This document shows, one piece after another, positions 23,536 through 30,904 of a DNA stretch of 64,000 nucleotides. The notes under the pieces are model-generated. The model ran no database searches and was not told the origin of the DNA. It saw only the letters and a list, made by a program, of their open reading frames with translations. Location of the stretch: IMG/VR virus record IMGVR_UViG_3300037117_000082, positions 1 to 64,000 of that record; one strand, given 5' to 3'. Each line of letters begins with the position of its first letter. Position 1 is the stretch's first letter. The position numbers and the translations under genes were made by a program. The stretch is from a virus.

Positions 23536-25170
23536 TCAGGCAGCGATTTCCCCGCAGTCCGGGCACTTGCCGAGCCGCGCCATGTACGCCTTGCCGCAGT
23601 CACACCGAGTTACCCCGTAAGCGTCCAGCCATGTCGTACCATCCGATACGAGGGCAAATACCACAGCGTCGCCGTCGTCGGTGGACCGGCCGATCCGCTT
23701 GCGGATCTCCTTCTTGGACTCGACCTTGATCCGCGCGCCGGACTCCACCTTGGACTTGGGGGCGCACAGGTCACCGATCAGGAGATCATCATCGGGCAGG
23801 CACAGGTCCGGGTCGTTACGGGGGTCAAGCGCCTCGCGCAGCTTCCACCAGGCATAACTCCGGAAATCCGAGAAACGGTACTCGCCCGAGACATCCCTGC
23901 GCTGGCCTGCGCTCTTGGCTGCGGTGAACGGCTCGGCTTTCGCTTTCTGCTCGCGGAGCCGGTCGTACACGCCCTTGCCGATGCCGTCCGAGTCCACCAC
24001 GGCGGTGCACTCCGGATCGGCATCGAGGATGCCCTTGATCCGCCCCGTCGTCTGCATGGTGTCCTGCTTGCCGAACTTCCGCAGTTCCGTGACCACGGGA
24101 CCCCTGCGGATCGCCAGCACCGTCATGTCCGATCCCTCGCCGGCGATGTCCGCGCCGAGGGAATGCGGGCCGGGCAGATCAGGCTTGCCGGCGTCCTCCC
24201 AGGCGTGCCAGCGCTGGACCGCTGCCTCAACCCACGCCAGCGGGATCACGGCATCGTCGTCGGCCGCGTGGAACTCGCCGAGGACGTGGCACTGGACGAA
24301 CTGGGATGTCAGGCCGTACTGCTTGATGCGCTGGTCAGCCCACTTGCGGCTGATCTGCCCTGCCGCTACCGCCTCGTCCAGGGTGACGTGGCGGGCGGTC
24401 CAGTCCTCCAGGCCCTCACGGCGGGAGTGGATGTCGTAGAACCGGCCCTGCGGGTCACCCGGCGTCGACAAAGCGAGCGCGAGGGCCTCGCCGCCGCCGG
24501 ACAGGGCGCCCTCGATCGCATCCCATGTCGTCGCCGGGATGAGCTTCGCCTCATCGAACATGATCAGGATCGCGCTCGCGTGCGCGCCCTCGATCTTCGC
24601 CGAGTCAGTCGGCGCGGCGGCCAGCGCGAGGCCGTGGGGCAGGCGGAGGGCCTGGCGCATCAGCTCATCGGATTTCGGCGGCCTGCCATCACGGACGATG
24701 TCCCAGCGGATCAGGCCGGCCCACTTGTGGACCTCGGGCCAGAAGTAGTTCTTCAGCTGCTGCCACGCCCCGGCGGTGGTGACGATCTTCCAGTCGATGC
24801 CGGCGGCCTCGCGGGTCAGGGCGAACCAGAGGACCGTTATGGACCCGATGCAGCTTTTGCCCAAGCCCCTCGGGCCCCGGACGGCAACGCGCTGCTTCTC
24901 GTCCAGCAGGGTCAGGATCTCGGCCTGGTAGTCCGCCAGGCCCTTGGCGCCTTCCCCGGCTCCCTCGTCCTTGGAGCGGGGAACGGCGCCCCAGTCGATG
25001 CAATTTTCCGCGAACCCCGCTGGATCATGGAGGTACTTGACAACCGACTCGCGGGAGGTTTCCTGACGCCGCGCCAGTGCCTTCGCGTTGAGGGCCAGGA
25101 GGCGGCGGATCTCCGCGTCGATGTCCAGGGGCTCGGGCGGCTCAGCCGGCCGGGTCCTCGCCATCGCCAT
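23536..25170 (-). CDS. terL: Terminase large subunit
   Basis: 544 residues. Walker A is VRGPRGLGKS (about residue 97) and Walker B is ILIMFDEAKLI (about 200); together they power DNA translocation into the prohead. The C-terminal nuclease half has AVVDSDGIGKGVYDRL and further acidic residues for cutting the concatemer. An extra zinc ribbon (CDCGKAYMARLGKCPDCG) ends the protein, an uncommon addition. It acts at the portal vertex together with the small subunit, whose gene overlaps by 29 bases just upstream. The ATG at 25170 or 25164 starts it. Confidence 0.93.
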   Translation of the reverse strand: MAMARTRPAEPPEPLDIDAEIRRLLALNAKALARRQETSRESVVKYLHDPAGFAENCIDWGAVPRSKDEGAGEGAKGLADYQAEILTLLDEKQRVAVRGPRGLGKSCIGSITVLWFALTREAAGIDWKIVTTAGAWQQLKNYFWPEVHKWAGLIRWDIVRDGRPPKSDELMRQALRLPHGLALAAAPTDSAKIEGAHASAILIMFDEAKLIPATTWDAIEGALSGGGEALALALSTPGDPQGRFYDIHSRREGLEDWTARHVTLDEAVAAGQISRKWADQRIKQYGLTSQFVQCHVLGEFHAADDDAVIPLAWVEAAVQRWHAWEDAGKPDLPGPHSLGADIAGEGSDMTVLAIRRGPVVTELRKFGKQDTMQTTGRIKGILDADPECTAVVDSDGIGKGVYDRLREQKAKAEPFTAAKSAGQRRDVSGEYRFSDFRSYAWWKLREALDPRNDPDLCLPDDDLLIGDLCAPKSKVESGARIKVESKKEIRKRIGRSTDDGDAVVFALVSDGTTWLDAYGVTRCDCGKAYMARLGKCPDCGEIAA

Positions 25171-25696
25171 CCCTGCCGTTCAGGTAGATCTCCTCAGCCG
25201 GGATGCCCAGGTCAGCGGACATCTGCTGGAGTTCCTGGAGGCTGATCGCCGCCCTTGCCGACACCGACCTCGTGGGCGCGTCGAGGCCCATCAGCTTGCG
25301 CAGCGACTCCGACGCCTTCAGGATCGTCTGGTGGTGCCGGTCGATGACCGCCTGGTCCGGGACCGCGTACTCGCTGCCGTCCTCGCCGATGAGCGTCACC
25401 GGGTGACCCGTCTTGTCCACGAGGGGCTGCGGCTCGGAGATCAGGTCCCACGCGCCGCGGATCACCAGCATGGTCCGGTTGTACTCCATCGCCCGCAGCT
25501 CGTCCGCGGGCTGCTGCATGGTCTCCAGGAGCGCCCGGCGGATGTCCGCCTCGGCGGCGGCCTTCCCCGAGTAGCCCAGCTCGCCGGCGATTTCCTGCAT
25601 GGAGTGGCCGCGTGCCCGCAGCGTCATCGCCTCGGCGGCCCGCTTCGCGCGCTCCAGCGCCTTCTCGTCCAGCCTCCGCGCCGCCAGTTCCCCCAT
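25142..25696 (-). CDS. Terminase small subunit-like protein
   Basis: 184 residues directly upstream of and overlapping terL. The N terminus has a helix-turn-helix-like segment (AMTLRARGHSMQEIAGELGYSGKAAAEADIRRAL), used by small terminases to bind packaging sites. The rest is helical with a segment around DRHHQTILKASESLRKLMGLDAPTRSVS, found in many actinophage small terminases. The assignment rests on HTH, size and position. Confidence 0.75.
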   Translation of the reverse strand: MGELAARRLDEKALERAKRAAEAMTLRARGHSMQEIAGELGYSGKAAAEADIRRALLETMQQPADELRAMEYNRTMLVIRGAWDLISEPQPLVDKTGHPVTLIGEDGSEYAVPDQAVIDRHHQTILKASESLRKLMGLDAPTRSVSARAAISLQELQQMSADLGIPAEEIYLNGRDGDGEDPAG

Positions 25697-25730
25697 CGCC
25701 CGCTCACCCCCCGTATCCGTGGTGAGCAGT

Positions 25731-25742
25731 TACGATGCGTGC
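25731..25742 (+). promoter_or_regulatory. Leaderless-type promoter -10 box
   Basis: TACGAT (25731-25736) ends 6 bases before the ATG at 25743 with no ribosome site between. The same geometry occurs before 23495 (minus), 44650, 45192, 53348 and 55523. This is the spacing expected when transcription starts at the first base of the start codon. It lies in the 46-base divergent gap between the packaging operon and the rightward genes. Confidence 0.5.
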
Positions 25743-25979
25743 ATGAGCGGAAACCGGATCGGCTTCGTGGTCCTGACGCGCGTTACGGAGTCAGACGGCA
25801 CGCCGGGCGCGTTCGTCACCTACCAGGAGGTCACCGGCCCCCGCGCCGTCGCCGAGAATGAGCGCGACCGGCAGCGGGCGCACTACGAGGTAGACGTGCG
25901 CTTCGGGGATGACAGGCCGGACCGCTACGCCTACGAGGTAGCCGAACTGGTCACCTGCGACCCGGCAGAGGCGTGCTGA
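25743..25979 (+). CDS. Unknown small protein, first rightward gene
   Basis: 78 residues (MSGNRIGFVVLTRV...). It is mostly beta-strand with a charged middle (ENERDRQRAHYEVDVRFGDD). No family recognised. The start is chosen at 25743 because of the TACGAT box 6 bases upstream. It is transcribed divergently from the small terminase gene. Confidence 0.65.
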   Translation: MSGNRIGFVVLTRVTESDGTPGAFVTYQEVTGPRAVAENERDRQRAHYEVDVRFGDDRPDRYAYEVAELVTCDPAEAC

Positions 25980-25982
25980 GCC

Positions 25983-26372
25983 TTGAGCGAGCTGGCATGC
26001 CGCTGGGACCTGGACTGGCGGCATGCACCGCGAGGGCTGCCCGAGGGCCCGGTTGAGATGTGGCTCGCGGTCGCCAGCGATGAAGGCACCGTGATGGGCG
26101 CCGGGCCCATGACGCAAGCCCCGGCGTGGTGCTGGAAGGACGGCAGGCCTGCCATCGGCTACGGCCCTGTCCGCATCCGCATCCAGCGGCGGGGACGTTA
26201 CGCGCGGGGCCTGATCGTCGCGGTATCGCGGGAATCCGGGGCATGGGCGCCCGTCTGCCCGATCGACCTGTCCGGCGGGAAACACCGGGAACTCCGGGCC
26301 GGGGATGAAATGACAATGGCCGATGGCGTGCTCGCCCTCTACCCGGAGTTGCCGGCCGCCGTGAGACCATGA
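25983..26372 (+). CDS. Unknown 129-residue protein
   Basis: Starts with TTG at 25983, three bases after the previous stop. The sequence (CRWDLDWRHAPRGLPEGPVEMWLAVASDEG...) has a beta-rich middle with VRIRIQRRGRYARGLIVAVS and an acidic end. No catalytic motif or membrane segment is seen. It is probably co-transcribed with the preceding gene. Confidence 0.55.
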   Translation: MSELACRWDLDWRHAPRGLPEGPVEMWLAVASDEGTVMGAGPMTQAPAWCWKDGRPAIGYGPVRIRIQRRGRYARGLIVAVSRESGAWAPVCPIDLSGGKHRELRAGDEMTMADGVLALYPELPAAVRP

Positions 26373-26379
26373 CCCCGAT

Positions 26380-26447
26380 GGGGCGGCAGTTCAGGAGCGG
26401 GGTCGCTACCCGCCACGGTCTTGCGGGTTCGAATCCCGTCCGCTCCG
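26380..26447 (+). tRNA. Degenerate tRNA-like sequence (short D region)
   Basis: It ends with a canonical T arm GCGGG/TTCGAAT/CCCGT (26423-26439), an acceptor strand CCGCTCC and discriminator G. GGGGCGG at 26380-26386 pairs with that acceptor strand (one G-U). Between them GCGGG/GTCGCTA/CCCGC could be an anticodon arm (loop T33, CGC, but U37 instead of a purine). The D region is only about ten bases and lacks the usual GG, and CTA replaces CCA. It may be a decayed tRNA, a phage tRNA with a reduced D arm, or the 3' end of a tRNA kept as an attachment site. It sits in the gap between convergent genes. Confidence 0.4.
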
Positions 26448-26834
26448 CTAGCCGGCGTGAGTCCCGCAGGCTCCGCAGTAGCCCTTGATCACTCGCGCCT
26501 TCGGGTGGGGGCACGACTCGTCCCGCCGCGCTGGCGACTGCTCAGCCGCACGTCGCGTCTCTGCCCGCACCAGCGCCTTGCGTGAGGGCGCCGGAACTGG
26601 GGGCAGCGGAGGCACATCACCAGCCGGCCGGAGCCTGCCAGTCCTCACGGGCGACGCGCGCTTGCCGGTCACCGGAACGGCGCCGGCGGTTACCAGCGCC
26701 TCGCGGAGAGCCGCCTCCAGGAACGCCGACCGGGACACGTCCCCGCGAACCTCGTCAAGCTGAGCCGCCAGCGACTCGCTCACCTTGGCACCCACCGTGA
26801 CCCTGCGGCCCTCATCCAGGCGCTTCCGCCCCAT
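26448..26834 (-). CDS. Ribbon-helix-helix (CopG-like) regulator
   Basis: 128 residues from ATG 26834. The N terminus MGRKRLDEGRRVTVGAKVSE..LAAQLDEVRGDVSRSAFLEAALREAL fits a ribbon-helix-helix with its strand at RVTVGAKV. A long Pro/Ala linker leads to a C-terminal CPHPKARVIKGYCGACG zinc site. Two copies of GTTTACCGGAA lie just upstream, one overlapping the likely -10 box, so self-repression is probable. Its stop abuts the tRNA-like sequence. Confidence 0.65.
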   Translation of the reverse strand: MGRKRLDEGRRVTVGAKVSESLAAQLDEVRGDVSRSAFLEAALREALVTAGAVPVTGKRASPVRTGRLRPAGDVPPLPPVPAPSRKALVRAETRRAAEQSPARRDESCPHPKARVIKGYCGACGTHAG

Positions 26835-26842
26835 GGATAGAA

Positions 26843-26886
26843 GTTTACCGGAATCAGGGGCACGGGCGCATAGAGGTTTACCGGAA
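26843..26886. promoter_or_regulatory. Tandem GTTTACCGGAA operators
   Basis: GTTTACCGGAA at 26843-26853 and 26876-26886, 33 bases apart, about three helical turns, directly upstream of the ribbon-helix-helix gene on the minus strand. The first copy overlaps a TAAACT box 7 bases before that gene's ATG. A third copy (TTTACCGGAA) precedes the ATG at 28548. Likely autoregulatory sites for the ribbon-helix-helix protein. Confidence 0.5.
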
Positions 26887-27035
26887 CGGGCCTGGACGCA
26901 CGAGGCGAACCGCCGCAAGAAATTCCGGGAGTTCCGGAGTCCCGGCGCGCAGGGAAAAAACGGCGCGCTGAAAATCTAGATGTACCCTTGGGTGCCCAAG
27001 ACCGACTAAAGGGACAAGACGGGGGTCTTCGGTAC

Positions 27036-27056
27036 ATACCTGACATACAGGTATGC
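27036..27056. promoter_or_regulatory. Inverted repeat CATACCTG-n5-CAGGTATG
   Basis: A perfect 8-bp inverted repeat with a five-base centre (ACATA), a size typical of a dimeric HTH repressor site. It lies about 200 bases before the TTGACA box of the early operon. The half-site ATACC/GGTAT reappears in the palindrome at 29502-29515. Confidence 0.5.
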
Positions 27057-27371
27057 GTGACCACCCTGACCATGTTCCCGCCCGGGGCGGCCTGCCTCAG
27101 AGCTCTCTCATTGGTGCGCCGGCCCAGGTCCGCGCCACGCTCTCAGGCACCGCGCATAGTGCACCACTTTACGCGGCATGGTGGTGGGCGCAGGGTCGTG
27201 ACCTGCGGCTACGTGGCAGGCTACCAAGATCACTACGGAAACTTTACGCGGCAGGGTTGACACCGGGCTAGGGTGCTGCCATCATTACGGTATCGGTTTA
27301 GATATATTCTAGAACGGCATTCGGTTCCCCGGGCATCCCGGGTGGCTGCCGATCAAAGCCAGGAGGTTTCA

Positions 27372-27818
27372 GTGCAGATGATGACACCCGGCGACGCTAA
27401 CGCTCTCGGCTGGTCATATGACGAGGCCATGGCGGCACGGGATGCGGTGCAGGACGAGCGGACCGCTGCGCTTGACGCACTGGCAGCGGAGAACGGGGTC
27501 GAGCGAGGGGACGGGCCGGCGCTGTGCGAGTGCTCTGGCCGTGACGAGTTCACGCGGCCGGAGTCGGGTTACTGCCCGAGCTGCGAGGGATGGGTTCCCG
27601 AAGGCGCCGGCCTGAGCACGGCCCGTGAGCCGGACGGCGGAGTGCGAGCGTGCGAGCGGAACCTGTACGGGTTCTGCCGTACCTGCGGCACCGACATGAG
27701 GGAGTGCGTCGCCTGCGGGATCACCGGCGGCGAGCTGGTCCGCGGCCTGACCGGCGTGCTGTGCGCCGATGCGGCCACGTGCGAGGACCGGTTCCTCTCG
27801 GCGGCAGGTGCGCTGTGA
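27372..27818 (+). CDS. Cys-rich zinc protein, first gene of the early operon
   Basis: 148 residues from GTG 27372, five bases after AGGAGG. Cys clusters CEC..YCPSCEGW and CERNLYGFCRTCGTDMRECVACG with a later C..C suggest two or more zinc sites. The N terminus is helical (DANALGWSYDEAMAARDAVQDERTAALDALAAENG). It resembles small actinobacterial plasmid and ICE proteins but no family is certain. Confidence 0.65.
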   Translation: MQMMTPGDANALGWSYDEAMAARDAVQDERTAALDALAAENGVERGDGPALCECSGRDEFTRPESGYCPSCEGWVPEGAGLSTAREPDGGVRACERNLYGFCRTCGTDMRECVACGITGGELVRGLTGVLCADAATCEDRFLSAAGAL

Positions 27819-27955
27819 GGTACCTGCTCGGGTTCGCCGTCGCCCACGTGGACCTGTTCCGCCCGTGCGGACGGCACCTGTGCGAGGTGGTGAGGCTGCG
27901 GGACGGGGTTACCTCGGTCATGCGGGCAGTGATGCTGCGGCATATGGCGAGCTAG
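27815..27955 (+). CDS. 46-residue mini-protein
   Basis: Reads VRYLLGFAVAHVDLFRPCGRHLCE... from GTG 27815, overlapping the previous stop by four bases. It has two Cys and a His-rich N-terminal half. The family is unknown; coding is supported by the overlap and even codon use. Confidence 0.5.
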   Translation: MRYLLGFAVAHVDLFRPCGRHLCEVVRLRDGVTSVMRAVMLRHMAS

Positions 27956-28044
27956 GGAAGATCCGCCCGGCTGGCAGGCCGTCACGTTCGAGCCGTGACA
28001 CGGGCACTCGGGAAGATCAATCACTAGCCAGGGGAGCAACGATC

Positions 28045-28215
28045 ATGAAGACCAAGGACCCGCGCGTGCAGGTGACCAGCTTCGGCCGCGAGAACTGGCG
28101 GACCGTGGTCAAGGACGATTGCGGCGACTGGGCAATCACGGGCCCGCCGTACCCGACTAAGACCGAAGCGCTGGTGAACGTTGACCAGGTGGTCCGGGAC
28201 TACTTCGGCGAGTAG
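28045..28215 (+). CDS. 56-residue mini-protein
   Basis: MKTKDPRVQVTSFGRENWRTVV...; beta-prone N-terminal half and an amphipathic C-terminal helix (TEALVNVDQVVRDYF). The ribosome site GGGGAG is 11 bases upstream, within the repeated TAGCCAGGGGAG module of this operon. Function unknown. Confidence 0.6.
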   Translation: MKTKDPRVQVTSFGRENWRTVVKDDCGDWAITGPPYPTKTEALVNVDQVVRDYFGE

Positions 28216-28221
28216 CAGGCA

Positions 28222-28270
28222 GCCTGCCGTGCCGGAAGTCGCGGCGCACGGTTCACAGCCGGCGGCAGGC
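28222..28270 (+). repeat. Intergenic hairpin GCCTGCCG/CGGCAGGC (copy 1)
   Basis: GCCTGCCG (28222-28229) and CGGCAGGC (28263-28270) pair across a 33-base loop between the genes at 28045 and 28312. The same pair occurs in the next intergenic gap (28477-28510). These may be processing or stability stems of the polycistronic message. Confidence 0.45.
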
Positions 28271-28311
28271 ACGGAAAGATCAAGAAAAACTCACCCGAGA
28301 GGACAGAGCAA

Positions 28312-28470
28312 ATGGGCGCGCTAGCAGAACCGATGTACGCGGTCACCTGGCCGAACGGAGGCGACTACCACAACGGCGAGCTGTTTACCCGCGAGCAGGC
28401 ACTAGCCATCGCGGAGAGCATGGGCAAGACGGCCGACGGGCGGACAGCGAAGATCCGCAAGGTCGTATAG
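28312..28470 (+). CDS. 52-residue mini-protein
   Basis: MGALAEPMYAVTWPNGGDYH...; GAGAGGA sits upstream of the ATG. It has a small beta-alpha shape with LFTREQALAIAESMG as the helix. Related in size and style to the gene at 28045. No family recognised. Confidence 0.6.
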   Translation: MGALAEPMYAVTWPNGGDYHNGELFTREQALAIAESMGKTADGRTAKIRKVV

Positions 28471-28476
28471 CGCTCA

Positions 28477-28510
28477 GCCTGCCGTTGCGCTCGCAGATCG
28501 GGCGGCAGGC
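28477..28510 (+). repeat. Intergenic hairpin GCCTGCCG/CGGCAGGC (copy 2)
   Basis: The second copy of the stem at 28222-28270, here with an 18-base loop, is followed by CTAGCCAGGGAG and the next start. The repeated arrangement stem, SD module, small gene suggests a modular operon. Confidence 0.45.
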
Positions 28511-28547
28511 ACTCGATGCAGGAACCTAGCCAGGGAGGTTTACCGGA

Positions 28548-28871
28548 ATGTACGACGTAGAGATGACCGATCCGCGGGTGTCGCATGCCGTGCACGCGGA
28601 GAACGGCGCGAGCCGTGACCAGGAGGACCGGATCATGGCGGTTGCGGCCAGGGCCGATCGCGCGGCGCGCGTCCTGCTCACGCAGGCGGAGGTTATCCAG
28701 CTCAGCGGGCGCATGATCAACGCCACGGCGGACTGCTCGCGGATCGCCGCCGGACTCAGCGGCAGGCGGAGCGAGCAGCCGCTGTATGCAGTGATCGCAG
28801 ACGAACTGCGGGCGATCCGCGATGCGCTCACGCTCTGCCCGGTCAGCGGGCCCGTGCCTATCCCGTTCTGA
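28548..28871 (+). CDS. Unknown 107-residue helical protein
   Basis: MYDVEMTDPRVSHAVHAENG...; residues about 30-105 are nearly all helical (RIMAVAARADRAARVLLTQAEVIQLSGRMINA). TTTACCGGAA overlaps the start region, a third copy of the operator seen at 26843-26886. Could be a small DNA-associated protein. No family assigned. Confidence 0.6.
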   Translation: MYDVEMTDPRVSHAVHAENGASRDQEDRIMAVAARADRAARVLLTQAEVIQLSGRMINATADCSRIAAGLSGRRSEQPLYAVIADELRAIRDALTLCPVSGPVPIPF

Positions 28872-28880
28872 CGCGCTGTA

Positions 28881-28952
28881 GGGCGCACGCCTCACGGGAC
28901 GTCCAGGCTGAGAACAGCTTGTGTCGCGTCGTGATCCGCAAGGCGTGCGCCC
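28881..28952 (+). repeat. Long-range 12-bp intergenic stem
   Basis: GGGCGCACGCCT (28881-28892) and AGGCGTGCGCCC (28941-28952) pair perfectly, enclosing 48 bases in the gap between 28871 and 28998. No open frame of note lies inside. It is part of the series of structured spacers in this operon. Confidence 0.45.
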
Positions 28953-28997
28953 GGCAGCCTGCCAGAGCAGGAAGACTCCAGCCAGGGAGAGTCACCA

Positions 28998-29282
28998 GTG
29001 AGCTACACCGTCATAGGGATCAAGCCTCACGGCTTCCACCGTGCCAGTGCCGCGGGAACGTTCCGCAAGATCGTGCGCGTCGTCAGGACCGGCCTGCGTG
29101 CCGCGCGGATCCTGGCCACCGAGCCGGCGTTGCCGAAGCTGCTTCGCGTGCTGCTGGTGGTCGGCATGATCCAGACCCCGCTGCCTCTCGATGAGGCTTG
29201 CCTGGCCATCGCACTGCCGTGGCTGCTCATCGGGCACCGCGCCACGCTGCGGGCGGCGATCGTGAAGGCGCGGCTGGCATGA
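28998..29282 (+). CDS. Small membrane-associated protein
   Basis: 94 residues from GTG. A basic N-terminal half (GTFRKIVRVVRTGLRAARIL) is followed by two hydrophobic stretches (LLRVLLVVGMIQTPLPL and ACLAIALPWLLIG), so it probably sits in the membrane by two helices. The GTG follows CCAGGGAGAG. Family unknown. Confidence 0.6.
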   Translation: MSYTVIGIKPHGFHRASAAGTFRKIVRVVRTGLRAARILATEPALPKLLRVLLVVGMIQTPLPLDEACLAIALPWLLIGHRATLRAAIVKARLA

Positions 29283-29371
29283 GCCTCATTGCGCGGCTCA
29301 TGTTCGAGCTTGACTGCCGTTTCGCCGAGTGGCTCTGCACGCGCTTTGAGGCGATGGCGCGGCACCGCTAG
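29279..29371 (+). CDS. 30-residue mini-protein
   Basis: MSLIARLMFELDCRF..., one amphipathic helix. It starts with an ATGA overlap on the preceding gene, the usual coupling here. Too short for any assignment; it could be a translated leader. Confidence 0.35.
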   Translation: MSLIARLMFELDCRFAEWLCTRFEAMARHR

Positions 29372-29379
29372 CGGTGAAC

Positions 29380-29417
29380 CGGAGGACAGCCCAACGGCCA
29401 GGGAGGGCTGTCCTCCG
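29380..29417 (+). terminator. Strong hairpin after 29371, likely terminator
   Basis: CGGAGGACAGCCC (29380-29392) and GGGCTGTCCTCCG (29405-29417) form a perfect 13-bp stem with a 12-base loop. No U-tract follows, but high-GC actinobacterial terminators often lack one. A new promoter region with its own operator follows at about 29500, which supports an end of transcription here. Confidence 0.55.
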
Positions 29418-29501
29418 GCATGTCAGGGAGCTTACCGGCTGGCAGGAAAAGGCCGGCGTGTTGCCGCGTAAAGCTAGACAGGACCATGCCCCATGCATTA
29501 A

Positions 29502-29515
29502 GGTATAGCTATACC
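29502..29515. promoter_or_regulatory. Palindrome GGTATAGCTATACC
   Basis: A perfect 14-base palindrome 31 bases before the GTG at 29547, in an AT-richer stretch (TTAAGGTATAG). The right edge reads ATACCGTAAT, the complement of ATTACGGTAT at 27284-27293, so the two promoters may share a regulator. TATAGCTATA could also contain the -10 box. Confidence 0.5.
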
Positions 29516-29546
29516 GTAATTCACTCTTAGCCAGGGGAGAGACCAA

Positions 29547-29960
29547 GTGAGCATCAGGACCGGCACAGAACTAGACCAGCGTGATCAGGAAATCCTCGCG
29601 TGGCGCACTACCGAGCTTGACCTGATCACCGGGCCGCGCGAAGGCGATTACGTGGAGTTCGCCAACGGGATCACGCGGCGCGTCTCCCATGTGTGGGGCA
29701 CCGAGTGGGACACCGAGGACGGCTGCATGTCCGGCGTCCAGACCACCGAAGGCGGATCGTTCTACCTCGGCAACGGGCACGTCAGCTACTCCGGGTCGCT
29801 GTACCAGATGGTGCCGATGGCCAGCCTGACGGACACGTGGACGGCTCGCGCCGGCTCAGTGTGGATCTTCCACCACGACCACCACACCGCGCACAACGGC
29901 ATCGCCGCCGAAATCCCGTTCCGTGTCTACAAGTGCTCGCAGGACGCACCGCGTTCCTAG
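29547..29960 (+). CDS. Unknown 137-residue protein
   Basis: From GTG 29547 after TAGCCAGGGGAGAG. Beta-rich with many aromatic residues: GDYVEFANGITRRVSHVWGTEW, GGSFYLGNGHVSYSGSLY, and SVWIFHHDHHTAHNG with a run of His. Similar-looking proteins occur on actinobacterial plasmids. The His cluster could bind metal. Function unknown. Confidence 0.65.
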   Translation: MSIRTGTELDQRDQEILAWRTTELDLITGPREGDYVEFANGITRRVSHVWGTEWDTEDGCMSGVQTTEGGSFYLGNGHVSYSGSLYQMVPMASLTDTWTARAGSVWIFHHDHHTAHNGIAAEIPFRVYKCSQDAPRS

Positions 29961-30041
29961 GTGCTCATGGCCGGGCTGGTCACGTACCAGCCCGTGCCAT
30001 GTCCGCTAGGGCAGCCCGAACTAGCCAGGGGAGAAAAGATC

Positions 30042-30560
30042 ATGACCTACAGAGACCGGCGCGAGGCCCGCGCAGAACGACTGCGCGGATGGGCCGGGAC
30101 ACGCGAAGCACGCGCCGAGGCCGTATTCAAGGCCGGTGAACCGTTCACATCTGACTACGCGTTCAACACCCAGCCGGGGCACATCCCGTTCCGGGCGAAG
30201 CTGATCGCCCGCGAGGACCGGGCGCACGAGTCGGTCACCAAGGCCGCGTCGATGCGATCCCGCGCGGACGGCATCGAAGGCCAGCTGGCGAACGCGATCT
30301 ACGAGGATGACCCGGACGCGATCGAGCAGTTGCGGGCCAGGATCGCCCGGCTGGAGACTGAGCGCGACGCGGCCAAGGCAGTCAACGCCGCCTACCGCAA
30401 AGAGCACAAGGCCGAACTGGCGGCGATGGAACCCTACGAGCGCAGGCAGGCGGTGCCGTACCCCGGCTATCACTTCGAGAACCTGTCGGGGAACCTGAGC
30501 CGGCAACGCGCCCGGCTGGCCCGGCTGGCCCGGCTGGAGAGGGCGGCTGCCAGCGCCTAG
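30042..30560 (+). CDS. DUF3560-like protein
   Basis: 172 residues. It begins TYRDRREARAERLRGWAGTREARAEA and continues with PGHIPFRAKLIAREDRAHESVTKAASM, the pattern of DUF3560 proteins of actinobacterial mobile elements. A long coiled-coil-like helix follows (IEQLRARIARLETERDAAKAVNAAYRKEHK). The ATG at 30042 follows AGCCAGGGGAG. The biochemical role of the family is not known to me. Confidence 0.7.
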   Translation: MTYRDRREARAERLRGWAGTREARAEAVFKAGEPFTSDYAFNTQPGHIPFRAKLIAREDRAHESVTKAASMRSRADGIEGQLANAIYEDDPDAIEQLRARIARLETERDAAKAVNAAYRKEHKAELAAMEPYERRQAVPYPGYHFENLSGNLSRQRARLARLARLERAAASA

Positions 30561-30657
30561 CACGTCAAGCCCTCGGACCGGCTAAGGACCGGGCACCTGC
30601 GAGCGAGACGCAGGAGGGCACGCAGTAGGCGAAGCACCCTAGCCAGAGGAGACAGTA

Positions 30658-30870
30658 ATGGATAACGAGAGACTGCACCGCGCCGGGCAGGCTTACCGCG
30701 AGGCAGTCGCCGCAGCGGATGCGCAGTACGAGGCGGACGGCGACCGGGGCGCCTGCAACGCCGCCAAGGTTGCCGCATCAGAGGCGCTCAGCGCCGAGAA
30801 GAACGCGGTATACGCGCCGGTCGACGCGATGCTCGACCGCATAGACGACGACGACAGCCCCGTCAGCTGA
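30658..30870 (+). CDS. Small acidic helical protein
   Basis: 70 residues, MDNERLHRAGQAYREAVAAADAQYEADGDRG..., mostly helix, with an acidic tail (DRIDDDDSPVS). Ribosome site GAGGAG is 7 bases upstream. No family recognised. Confidence 0.6.
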   Translation: MDNERLHRAGQAYREAVAAADAQYEADGDRGACNAAKVAASEALSAEKNAVYAPVDAMLDRIDDDDSPVS

Positions 30871-30879
30871 TGGCCCCGA

Positions 30880-30904
30880 GGCTGCGCGTCTCGCACGCGC
30901 AGCC
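30880..30904 (+). repeat. Intergenic hairpin GGCTGCGCGT/ACGCGCAGCC
   Basis: A perfect 10-bp stem with a five-base loop in the gap 30871-30948, followed by CTGCCAGGGAGG and the ATG at 30949. It is the most compact member of the structured-spacer series. It could act as a weak terminator or an RNA stabiliser. Confidence 0.5.

Larger units (their letters stand above)
26835..27371 (+). promoter_or_regulatory. Control region for the rightward early genes (no gene)
   Basis: 537 bases without a convincing gene. It holds two GTTTACCGGAA sites, the palindromes CTTGGGTGCCCAAG (26987-27000) and CATACCTG-5-CAGGTATG (27036-27056), two copies of ACTTTACGCGGCA (27166-27178, 27241-27253), a TTGACA box (27257-27262) and ATTACGGTAT (27284-27293). 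A strong AGGAGG (27361-27366) serves the next gene. The density of symmetric sites suggests control by several regulators. An origin of replication here is possible but no iteron array is evident. Confidence 0.6.

Noticed and set aside
23482-25245. A 587-codon frame antisense to terL
   Set aside because: High-GC shadow of the terminase gene; composition is Arg/Leu/Pro-rich without motifs.
26380-26447. A normal functional tRNA-Ala(CGC)
   Set aside because: Position 37 would be U, the D arm is missing and the variable region is too long, so a confident tRNA call is not justified.
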